In this document: piece by piece, positions 43,863 to 53,913 of the stretch
How the letters are laid out: each line of letters starts with the position of its first letter
How positions within the stretch are numbered: position 1 is the first letter of the stretch
Source: Archivesica marissinica
Lineage: Eukaryota; Mollusca; Bivalvia; Venerida; Vesicomyidae
NCBI GenBank assembly: GCA_014843695.1
Contig: CM026395.1
Span: 51,504,557-51,568,556, forward strand
DNA length: 64,000 nucleotides
Direction: 5' to 3'
Notes under the pieces: model-generated
Seen by the model: only the letters and a program-made list of their open reading frames with translations
Told to the model about the DNA's origin: nothing
Databases searched by the model: none
Made by a program: the position numbers and the translations under genes

Positions 43863-45707
43863 TTGTGCTAATATTGATGTTGTGCCTACAAGACTGCACA
43901 GATAGAGCAGCCACCACATGCTCTGCTGACATCTGTTTGTGCTAATATTGATGTTGTGCCTACAAGACTGCGCAGATAGAGCAGCCACCACATGCTCTGC
44001 TGACATCTGTTTGTGCTAATATTGATGTTGTGCCTACAAGACTGCGCAGATAGAGCAGCCACCACATGCTCTGCTGACATCTGTTTGTGCTAATATTGAT
44101 GTTGTGCCTACAAGACTGCGCAGATAGAGCAGCCACCACATGCTCTGCTGACATCTGTTTGTGCTAATATTGATGTTGTGCCTACAAGACTGCGCAGATA
44201 GAGCAGCCACCACATGCTCTGCTGACATCTGTTTGTGCTAATATTGATGTTGTGCCTACAAGACTGCGCAGATAGAGCAGCCACCACATGCTCTGCTGAC
44301 ATCTGTTTGTGCTAATATTGATGTTGTGCCTACAAGACTGCGCAGATAGAGCAGCCACCACATGCTCTGCTGACATCTGTTTGTGCTAATATTGATGTTG
44401 TGCCTACAAGACTGCGCAGATAGAGCAGCCACCACATGCTCTGCTGACATCTATTTGTGCTAATATTGATGTTGTGCCTACAAGAATGCGCAGATAGAGC
44501 AGCCACCACATGCTCTGCTGACATCTATTTGTGCTAATATTGATGTTGTGCCTACAAGACTGCACAGATAGAGCAGCCACCACATGCTCTGCTGACATCT
44601 ATTTGTGCTAATATTGATGTTGTGCCTACAAGAATGCGCAGATAGAGCAACCAACACATGCTCTGCTGACATCTATTTGTGCTAATATTGATGTTGTGCC
44701 TACAAGAATGCGCAGATAGAGCAACCAACACATGCTCTGCTGACATCTATTTGTGCTAATATTGATGTTGTGCCTACAAGACTGCACAGATAGAGCAGCC
44801 ACCACATGCTCTGCTGACATCTATTTGTGCTAATATTGATGTTGTGCCTACAAGACTGCACAGATAGAGCAACCACCACATGCTCTGCTGACATCTATTT
44901 GTGCTAATATTGATGTTGTGCCTACAAGACTGCACAGATAGAGCAACCACCACATGCTCTGCTGACATCTGTTTGTGCTAATATTGATGTTGTGCCTACA
45001 AGAATGCGCAGATAGAGCAACCACCACATGCTCTGCTGACATCTGTTTGTGCTAATATTGATGTTGTGCCTACAAGACTGCACAGATAGAGCAACCACCA
45101 CATGCTCTGCTGACATCTATTTGTGCTAATATTGATGTTGTGCCTACAAGACTGCACAGATAGAGCAACCACCACATGCTCTGCTGACATCTATTTGTGC
45201 TAATATTGATGTTGTGCCTACAAGACTGCGCAGATAGAGCAACCACCACATGCTCTGCTGACATCTATTTGTGCTAATATTGATGTTGTGCCTACAAGAC
45301 TGCACAGATAGAGCAGCCACCACATGCTCTGCTGACATCTGTTTGTGCTAATATTGATGTTGTGCCTACAAGAATGCGCAGATAGAGCAGCCAACACATG
45401 CTCTGCTGACATCTGTTTGTGCTAATATTGATGTTGTGCCTACAAGACTGCACAGATAGAGCAGCCACCACATGCTCTGCTGACATCTGTTTGTGCTAAT
45501 ATTGATGTTGTGCCTACAAGACTGCGCAGATAGAGCAGCCACCACATGCTCTGCTGACATCTGTTTGTGCTAATATTGATGTTGTGCCTACAAGACTGCA
45601 CAGATAGAGCAACCACCACATGCTCTGCTGACATCTATTTGTGCTAATATTGATGTTGTGCCTACAAGAATGCACAGATAGAGCAGCCACCACATGCTCT
45701 GCTGACA
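43863..45707. repeat. 74-bp tandem array, 25 copies
   Basis: Unit on TTTGTGCTAATATTGATGTT, GTGCCTACAAGACTGCG and CAGCCACCACATGCTCTGCT. AGAGCA...TGCTCT forms a hairpin. CTGCGCAG alternates with CTGCACAG (CpG decay). The first eight units are nearly identical, the rest mixed. Confidence 0.96.
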
Positions 45708-45718
45708 AGTGTTTGACC

Positions 45719-45741
45719 ATGTGTGTGTGTGTGTGTGTGTG
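45719..45741. repeat. (TG)n microsatellite
   Basis: About ten TG dinucleotides immediately after the 74-bp array. Confidence 0.9.
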
Positions 45742-45836
45742 TTACGTTTATTTAGCGTCGCTACCGGTTACCCATATGAGCAACGCCTCTTGAAGAGATT
45801 AGTCATTTTAGATTTTAACCACTCGACCACAGAGGC
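45742..45836 (-). mobile_element. chimeric SINE, family C tail with family D-like head
   Basis: GTTACGTTTATTTAGCGTCG to TTAGTCATTTTAGATTTT is family C tail, but the head on the - strand reads GCCTCTGTGGTCGAGTGGTT, as in family D. Confidence 0.55.
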
Positions 45837-46300
45837 GGTCTCCAGTCATTCATTACAATTATTAAATACACATATTATCGGATTAGCACAGGTCCACACA
45901 AGAGGACACTTGTGCATAAATGTTCAAGACTCCAACACTCTTTCGAAAATGCTTCAAAGTTAATTGTGCTTGTGTGGTTGAGTCTTACATGCCCAAGAGC
46001 AAACAACAATTGTTCCACAAAAACAGCCACAATACATACACAAAAGGTGCTTTGTGCTTAAAAGCCCAAGAGCAAACAACAATTCTTTTGCAAAATATGT
46101 ATTATGCACATATAGGTAATTGTGATCCCAGTGTTTATGACCATAATGCCCATGACAAACAGCAAATAACCCACAAAACAGTTGCAGTGTTTCTAAGGGT
46201 AAAGTTGCTAAAATGTTTAAGACATAAATGACCAAGAACAAGCAATAACAATATTTGGCAACACAGGTACAGTAAACATACATTGGTAAATAAATTCTAG
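45837..46300. other. intergenic, old direct repeats
   Basis: AGAGCAAACAACAATT with CCCAAG occurs twice (about 45992 and 46068) amid CACAAA-rich sequence. No gene supported on either strand. Confidence 0.45.
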
Positions 46301-46302
46301 TA

Positions 46303-46662
46303 CAGTAAAATCTCTCTAAACCGAACTGCCACCGGACCAGAAGTAAAGTTCAGTTTGTAGGGTATTCAGTTTAGAGGTTTTCATAGTAGGGTAGAGTCTC
46401 CTAAATGAACAGATCTCTGTAATGCTTAGAAGGTTGGAGACATGTATATAGTTCGGCAGTTAGTAAATCACTGATTCATTTTAAGTGTACAATACAATAT
46501 TCTGAAAAGTATATGTGAAAGTTGTTTGTTTAAAAGTTTCTTATTTAATTAAGACTAGTTGTTGTTCAGTTTACAGTGGTAAATTACAGTTGAAAATGCA
46601 CATATTTTTTAAAAATCTGTTCGGTATTCAAGTTATGGTTTACAGAGGTTTTTGTACAATGA
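46303..46662. mobile_element. mariner-type MITE, decayed
   Basis: Left end GTACAGTAAAATCTCTCTAA, right end (inverse) GTACAAAAACCTCTGTAAAC. TA-CAGT start as in mariner MITEs. Confidence 0.6.
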
Positions 46663-46689
46663 ACAAAGGGAAAAATTCGGGACCAAGAA

Positions 46690-46935
46690 TTGGGAATTCC
46701 AGTTGAATTTTTGGGAGAAGTGAGAAAGTGCAAGATTGTGTCATATAATGGTATTATTTAATAAATAACATATGGTTAATACACACAATATGACCATTAA
46801 ATACAATATTTGAATAGAAGGAATGCTTTACAATGGCCAATGTATCATACTAAACAATATTTTGTGGTGCCCCCAGGGGACGAAGTCAGGGTCCCAAGGG
46901 CAATAACTTCGCCCATGTCGCCCTCTAGAATAAGC
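46690..46935 (+). mobile_element. CAGGG element copy
   Basis: GAATTTTTGGGAGAAGTGAG to GCCCATGTCGCCCTCTAGAA, colinear with 63430-63690. Confidence 0.7.
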
Positions 46936-47049
46936 GAACGTCAATTACCACCACGTGTCCGTGTATATTGACTAGAAAATGATAACATTTTGTACTTCTA
47001 TCATGAAATACGAAAATTTGTTTATTACAAAACTTTGCCTCTATAATAT

Positions 47050-47480
47050 CTCTGTAATATAGTTATATCATAATTTCTTATATGTACACACGTGTAATAA
47101 CACCTGGAATGATTCTGATTGGTTAAAGTATGCATATTTCTATTTGAATTGGTACATAACGTTAATGGCAAGACAAACTATGACATAAAACAAGTATTGA
47201 CGCAATTAAAACGCTGTTTAAAACATAAATGTAACGCTGCTTTGCGTAGTGACGTCATGACAATTTAGTGACGTCATGCAACAATTTAGTGACGTCATGC
47301 AACAATTTAGTGACATCATGCAACAATTTACAGTTGGCTCCAACATGGAAGCAGCAGCGTCAGTTTGTGAAAAACAAAATGATTAAAACCAGATATGGTA
47401 ATGACAAAAGGCTCGTTAATACCAAAACTCCAAAACTCGTTTCATAATATATGAAATCACCACTCATGTAAGATGCTATA
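47050..47480. repeat. dispersed element, copy 2, with CRE-like triplicate
   Basis: Colinear with 32620-33065. At 47250-47332 a 21-22 bp unit repeats, giving three TGACGTCA palindromes and a fourth decayed to TGACATCA. Confidence 0.72.
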
Positions 47481-47727
47481 TATAAGTTCCACTATACATG
47501 ATGTTGAATTGTAAAACTTAGCGTTAAACTTTCTGTAAATCCTGTTTTGTCAGAAACGTATCATTTTCTATTTATGTATGATTTACAGAAACAGATTTAT
47601 GCATATTTCGAGAATTAATAATCCATTTATAGCATGTCATTCAATTCCCATTGAATACGCTTTCATAATTCCCAGCTTCTTTCTTCAATCCAGACATTCC
47701 CAGAAACACCTGTAATAAAGAAATCAT

Positions 47728-48306
47728 TTAAAGCGACACTACATCAGTGAAAACGCAAATTTATACAGAAAGTAATTTCCTATTATATGGTATAATTTTG
47801 TCCAAATATTTGCCTCAAAAACTGAGTATTTCAACTAATAAACAAGTGTCGTATACGCGGTTTATTGACATAACAAAATAATGTAAACATGGTCGACATA
47901 CATGCGCAATACAACCTGTGTATCCCGAATAACGAGATTTATGGTACATATGTACCGTTATATCTCACATTTGTACCTATGCATATTTATTTGTAGACTA
48001 ATCTTAGTTAAATTTATTATCAGTAAGCGACGTATCAATCGTTTTGTATTGACTACAATGACAAAGAAATGTCAATTCAGGAACGTGAATGACCGGTATA
48101 TGAAATCTTACATTCACTTTTGAAAGTTTGTAGACCGCAAACACTGTTTATTGATTGAATATATGTGTTCGAATGTATTCGGAATAATTTGCAGTAGCAA
48201 TGCATTTATACGTGAACAATGCATTTATACGTGAACAATGCATTTATATGTGAACAATGCATTTATACGTGAACAATGCATTTTTTTGCGATGTAATGTT
48301 GCTTTA
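47728..48306. mobile_element. TTAAAGC-ended MITE, copy 3
   Basis: TTAAAGCGACACTACATC at the left and GATGTAATGTTGCTTTAA at the right. A 19-bp array (AACAATGCATTTATACGTG, about 5 copies) sits at 48197-48285. Confidence 0.72.
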
Positions 48307-48460
48307 ACATTAATGTCATATAAATTTAACAGTAAAAATCTAAATTTCTGAAACAGTTATAGAAAGTGAAACATGTTTTATGAAGTACACCCGAATGGTT
48401 GCTTATAAGCTAGAATGGACCGACAAATGGACTCTTTGAAAAATATATTTTACCTCGATT

Positions 48461-48660
48461 GCGAAACGAGTTCTAACTACATTAGTTTAATCGCTCTCGA
48501 GACCTCATCCCTGATGGAATCCATCGCCATGAGGGAGCGAGAAGAGGCAAAGTGGATTTAAGTGTCATCGCCACCAAGGTTCTGGCAGGGCTCGAACTCA
48601 CAACCTCTCTGTTACAAGGCGGACACTGTATCCATTAAACCATGATGGCTCCACGAGTAG
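48461..48660 (-). mobile_element. SINE (family A body) with a different, Thr-like tRNA head
   Basis: - strand body CGATTGCGAAACGAG back to GGCGATGACACTTAAATCC. The head reads GGAGCCATCATGGTTTAATG, GCCTTGTAACAGAGAGG and GAGTTCGAGCCC, a cloverleaf-like order with A and B boxes. Confidence 0.72.
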
Positions 48661-49012
48661 CATACCTCTACCTCTTTGTTACAAGGTGGACACTGTATCC
48701 ATTAAACCATGATGGCTCCACGAGTAGCATACCTCTACCTCTCTGTTACAAGGCGGACACCGTATCCATTAAACCATGATGGCTCCACAAGTAGCATACC
48801 TCTATCTCTCTGTTACAAGGCGGACACTGTATCCATTAAACCATGATGGCTCCACGAGTAGCATACCTCTATCTCTCTGTTACAAGGCGGACACCGTATC
48901 CATTAAACCATGATGGCTCCACAAGTAGCATACCTCTACCTCTCTGTTACAAGGCGGACACTATATCCATTAAACCATGATGGCTCCACGAGTAGCATAC
49001 CTCTACCTCTCT
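48594..49012. repeat. 67-bp tandem array of a SINE tRNA head, 6 copies
   Basis: The unit (TCTGTTACAAGGCGGACACT, GTATCCATTAAACCATGATG and GCTCCACGAGTAGCATACC) is the acceptor-arm to anticodon part of the adjoining SINE head plus 13 new bases; the B box is lost in the copies. Confidence 0.88.
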
Positions 49013-49029
49013 TAATTCTTTGAATAAAC

Positions 49030-51160
49030 AAGACACCGCAGCACCTCGACAACAATTGATAATTACCTGCTATACACCTCGACAACAATTGATAATTACC
49101 TGCTATACACTGCAGCACCTCGACAACAATTGATAATTACCTGCTATACACTGCAGCACCTCGACAACAATTGATAATTACCTGCTATACACCGCAGCAC
49201 CTCGACAACAATTGATAATTACTTGCTATACACTGCAGCATCTCGACAACAATTGATAATTACTTGCTATACACTGCAGCACCTCGACAACAATTGATAA
49301 TTACCTGCTATACACTGCAGCACCTCAACAACAATTAATAATTACCTGCTATGCACTGCAATACCTCGACAACAATTGATAATTACCTGCTATACACTGC
49401 AGCACCTCGACAACAATTGATAATTACTTGCTATAAACTGCAGCACCTTGACAACAATTGATAATTACCCGCTATACACTGCAGCACCTCGACAACAATT
49501 GATAATTACCTGCTATACACTGCAGCACCTCGACAACAATTGATAATTACCTGCTATACACCTCAGCACCTTGACAACAATTGATAATTACCTGCTATAC
49601 ACTGCAGCACCTCGACAACAATTGATAATTACTTGCTATACACTGCAGCACCTCGACAACAATTGATAATTACCTGCTATACACTGCAGCACCTCAACAA
49701 CAATTAATAATTACCTGCTATGCACTGCAATACCTCGACAACAATTGATAATTACCTGCTATACACTGCAGCACCTCGACAACAATTGATAATTACTTGC
49801 TATAAACTGCAGCACCTTGACAACAATTGATAATTACCCGCTATACACTGCAGCACCTCGACAACAATTGATAATTACCTGCTATACACTGCAGCACCTC
49901 GACAACAATTGATAATTACCTGCTATACACCTCAGCACCTTGACAACAATTGATAATTACCTGCTATACACTGCAGCACCTCGACAACAATTGATAATTA
50001 CTTGCTATACACTGCAGCACCTCGACAACAATTGATAATTACCTGCTATACACTGCAGCACCTCAACAACAATTAATAATTACCTGCTATGCACTGCAAT
50101 ACCTCGACAACAATTGATAATTACCTGCTATACACTGCAGCACCTCAACAACAATTGATAATTACCCGCTATACACTGCAGCACCTCGACAACAATTGAT
50201 AATTACTTGCTATACATTGCAGCACCTCGACAACAATTGATAATTACTTGCTATACACCGCAGCACCTTGACAACAATTGATAATTACTTGCTATACACC
50301 GCAGCACCTTGACAACAATTGATAATTACTTGCTATACACCGCAGCACCTCGACAACAATTGATAATTACCTGCTATACACTGCAGCACCTCAACAACAA
50401 TTGATAATTACTTGCTATATACTGCAGCACCTCAACAACAATTGATAATTACCTGCTATACACGGCAGCACCTCGACAACAATTGATAATTACCTGCTAT
50501 ACACCGCAGCACCTCGACAACAATTGATAATTACCTGCTATACACTGCAGCACCTCAACAACAATTGATAATTACTTGCTATATACTGCAGCACCTCGAC
50601 AACAATTGATAATTACTTGCTATACACTGCAGCACCTCAACAACAATTGATAATTACTTGCTATATACTGCAGCACCTCAACAACAATTGATAATTACCT
50701 GCTATACACCTCAGCACCTCAACAACAATTGATAATTACCTGCTATACACGGCAGCACCTCGACAACAATTGATAATTACCTGCTATACACTGCAGCACC
50801 TCGACAACAATTGATAATTACCTGCTATACACTGCAGCACCTCGACAACAATTGATAATTACCTGTTATACACCGCAGCACCTCGACAACAATTGATAAT
50901 TACCTGCTATACACTGCAGCACCTCGACAACAATTGATAATTACCCGCTATACACTGCAGCACCTCAACAACAATTGATAATTACCTGCTATACACTGCA
51001 GCACCTCGACAACAATTGATAATTACCTGCTATACACTGCAGCACCTCGACAACAATTGATAATTACCTGCTATACACTGCAGCACCTCGACACCAATTG
51101 ATAATTACCCGCTATACACTGCAGCACCTCGACAACAATTCATAATTACCTGCTATATGT
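49030..51160. repeat. 41-bp tandem array, about 51 copies
   Basis: Unit on CAGCACCTCGACAACAATTG then ATAATTACCTGCTATACACTG. A nine-unit (369-bp) higher-order repeat is seen at 49321, 49690 and 50059. On the - strand each unit has TATAGCAG|GTAATTAT, a donor-like site. Confidence 0.96.
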
Positions 51161-51260
51161 ATGGTCGATTGCTTTGTAAAGGAATCCACCGACTCTCGTT
51201 CCTTAACGGATGTAGCACTGGAGGCGGGAGACATCTTGAGTTGAGGCTATGATTGCGCAC
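51150..51260 (-). pseudogene. candidate terminal-exon copy, broken
   Basis: On the - strand CATTCTAG|GTGCGCAATC with a stop after four codons, then an ATG frame (MSPASSATSVKERES) ending at GCAG|GTAATT. It is similar to 51802-51896. The 41-bp array starts at its 3' edge. Confidence 0.3.
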
Positions 51261-51480
51261 CTAGAATGCTGAGAAACAATTTTTTACGACTCCGAAACAA
51301 CATACAAGAGAGAATGATATTAGAGTTATATAGAGGAATTGCTTTGGACCAAATTTTTATCTAGAACATTCTTCCAACAACTCTGTACTATAGTATAACA
51401 GTTAATGCATATAGTTATATTTCGGGTTTTACGCCTGCATCAGCACCATTTTGGGCTATATCGCCGGCGGGCAGTTTACC

Positions 51481-51674
51481 TAACAACACCTTTCCTGGGC
51501 AGGCTCCAGCGGTTAACCAGTACTTGGGTGCACCAACCTCCGTAAGATACTGCCAACTTTTTCATATAAATGAGACACGGTCTGAGCGGGGCTCGAACCC
51601 GTGACCATCAGTGATGATAGGTTACAGTGGTATACAAGTCAGCGACCGTAACCACTCGACCAAGGAGGCGGACT
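51481..51674 (-). mobile_element. tRNA-derived SINE (family D), reverse, near full length
   Basis: - strand head CCGCCTCCTTGGTCGAGTGG (A box), B box GGGTTCGAGCCCC, body to AACACCTTTCC. Confidence 0.82.
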
Positions 51675-51685
51675 TAATGCATATA

Positions 51686-51766
51686 GCAATACAATATATC
51701 GTTCAATAATACAATATATCGTTCAATAATACAATATATCGTTCAATAATACAATATATCGTTCAA
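51686..51766. repeat. 20-bp array, 4 copies
   Basis: AATACAATATATCGTTCAAT repeated exactly. Confidence 0.92.
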
Positions 51767-51801
51767 CCACCAAATGTCCGGTAAGCATTAATGATAAATA
51801 C

Positions 51802-51896
51802 CTGCTATATAATTGACTGCTCTGTAACGTAGGTCACATTGACATATGTAGCACTGCACGTAGGAGACACCTCGGGTTGAGGCTCTGACTGCGCAC
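51802..51896 (-). CDS. candidate alternative terminal exon of the CARF-like gene
   Basis: Acceptor (minus) GCATTTTAG with phase 1, as needed after the 55005 exon end. It reads GAQSEPQPEVSPTCSAT and ends VTEQSII plus TAG at 51805-51807. Composition resembles the 53816 terminal exon (SQPKP..VTIV), but the match is weak and short. Confidence 0.27.
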
Positions 51897-51951
51897 CTAA
51901 AATGCCGAGATACCATTACATTTTATTATAAAGAAACATATCAACAGTCTA

Positions 51952-52260
51952 TAAAGCAACACTACATCGGTGAAAAAAGCAAGTTCCTACACAATGCAAT
52001 TTCCTTTTATGCCGTATAAAATATTTGCCACAGAACCAGAGTATTTAAACTAATAAACAAGCGTTGTATACGACATTTGTTTACCGTCAAACCTGTGTTA
52101 GTGGTCACCTCTATTAAGCAGCCAACCTGCATTAAGCAGCCAGTTTTCAGATTCCCAATATGGTACCTTATTATACATTTGACCTCTATTAAGCAGCTGT
52201 GATTCCCTTGGCTGACTTCTTACGACAGGTTTGACTGAACATAACAAACTAATGTCAATC
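51952..52260. mobile_element. nested MITEs: TTAAAGC element cut by a GTCAAACCTGT element
   Basis: TATAAAGCAACACTACATCG opens like the TTAAAGC family. At 52086-52237 a MITE with ends GTCAAACCTGT / ACAGGTTTGAC and ATTAAGCAGCCA repeats is inserted. Confidence 0.7.
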
Positions 52261-52479
52261 CAGCAACTGAATAACCTGATTTATTGTTATTTATTATTAT
52301 TATTTATAGATTTACAAGCCAGCATGGTTAAATATAATTATTAATATGTTCCCTGTTCACAGAAGGTTAAATTTCCTTCAGTTATGTAAGCCACATACTT
52401 GTGCAACTTCTATTATTAAATTAACTCTTTGCATGCTGGTGATGAAAATAACAGTAAAATATGTCATGCAATTTTATTA

Positions 52480-53700
52480 GGCGTAAAAAAAAGGTTTGTT
52501 TCCGGTTACCCGACCGACTGTCTAGTTTTACCCCCGACTGTAATTTTTTATTGCCAATTTTACATCGGTCCCGGAAAATGTTGTCGTGACCGCGTTTTTT
52601 ACCTGTCCAGTATCCAACATGGCCGGCGACAGCAACTGTTTGATTGCTGTGCGATGTTTTGGGTGCAAGATAAGGGTGGTAGACCATGGCTTTTCGATCA
52701 ATGGAATTTACATGTTGCACACCAAATATACTCCATTTAAGGCCACTTGCACTGTAAATATTGGCGACTTACAGCGTTAGAATTGTGTGTCATGTGTTTT
52801 CGCGGCATGAAATTGTTGAAGGGAAAATATTACATTATTTCGTAATATGACATGAAATTTAAAAAAATAGCTGTTACTTTTGTGTAATTGTTTACTTTAG
52901 TGTGTCTAACAATTGATTCTAGATACACAATGATGTGACTATTTTTCCTGTAAAATAATAATGCTTGAATATTGGACTATTCCAGTAAACATACATACTC
53001 CCCTGTGGAAGAGATACCGGTATTCATGTGACGCAGTCCATCCCCTACATTTCTTTTGTTCAGCACCCTCCCTACATTTTGTGGTGATCACGCCCCAAAC
53101 CACCCCCTACATTTATTTCTCATCCACAGGGCAGTAACAGTTTAATACATTGATATTGGCATAATGCGGTTTGTTTGAAATCAACTCTTGCATCAAGCCT
53201 TACACATGTTTACACATATATTAAACATTGGCAGGCTCTTCATTTCCTAAAAAATATCAAGAAATTTCAAGCCTGACATTGAACATACATGTAACCATTT
53301 TCTGATACACAACCTATCGTCAATGTTACATCACATACTTTTCAGACCGATATGGAAGGCACCAGTCCATGCAGTTATAATATTGACAACATGCTGTTTG
53401 GCAATTCGTGGTGTGTCACATATATGTGTGTGAAATTAGGATCTATAAAAACTATTCAGACAAATAGTTTACCTTCATCTAATACATGTATATGTGTGTG
53501 CTGAGGTGGCATTAACAAACAACCAACATGTATATGTGAAAGTGTGCTGTGGTGGCATTAACAAACAACTAATATGTTTTTGAGTAAAACACAATTGATA
53601 ATGATCTATTAAAAAATAGTAAAAAAAAAATCCCTACCTACCAACCCTATATTTTTCGGGCCGGTAACAGGAAACAAACTTCTTTTTTTATGCCTTAGAA
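52480..53700. mobile_element. 1.2 kb element with TTTGTTTCCGGTTACC inverted ends
   Basis: Left GGTTTGTTTCCGGTTACCC, right inverse AGTTTGTTTCCTGTTACCGG, each preceded by an A run and GGCGT/GGCAT. Internal short frames (for example from ATGGCCGGCGAC at 52618) show no motif. Two direct repeats with GGTGGCATTAACAAACAAC lie at about 53502 and 53550. Confidence 0.65.
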
Positions 53701-53789
53701 TTGTGTCGCTTCACAAGTTTTCAGCTACAAATAAGAAAAACACATTAATGAATTGTCGTCGGCTACAATTATTTGAACTATTTATAACC

Positions 53790-53795
53790 TTTATT
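53790..53795 (-). terminator. poly(A) signal of the CARF-like gene
   Basis: TTTATT on the + strand is AATAAA on the - strand, 20 bases after the TAG of the terminal exon. Position and sequence fit a canonical cleavage signal. Confidence 0.5.
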
Positions 53796-53815
53796 GTACC
53801 CAGCATGCAAAGTGT

Positions 53816-53913
53816 CTACAATGTACCAATTCCATCCTGAACTGTAATCATGTTGTCTAGAGGCACAATTGTTACCGCCGGTTTGGGCTGAGAATTTGCA
53901 GCATCACTCATAA
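53816..53913 (-). CDS. CARF-like terminal exon
   Basis: Acceptor (minus) TGTTTCACTTTCAG. Two bases complete a split codon, then MSDAANSQPKPAVTIVPLD and QDGIGTL, and TAG at 53816-53818. AATAAA lies 20 bases further. The acceptor is the first of three tandem copies (58-bp unit). Confidence 0.62.

Noticed and set aside
43886..45720. Regular direct repeats that could suggest a CRISPR array
   Set aside because: Units are contiguous without unique spacers, in an animal genome.
45920..46283. Overlapping 103- and 107-codon frames on opposite strands
   Set aside because: No homology recognised, low-complexity CACAAA-type repeats, no splice or promoter context.
52618..52780. Small frame from ATGGCCGGCGAC with good start context
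   Set aside because: It lies inside an inverted-repeat element, has no recognised motif and no clear donor; overlapping frames on both strands are equally open.
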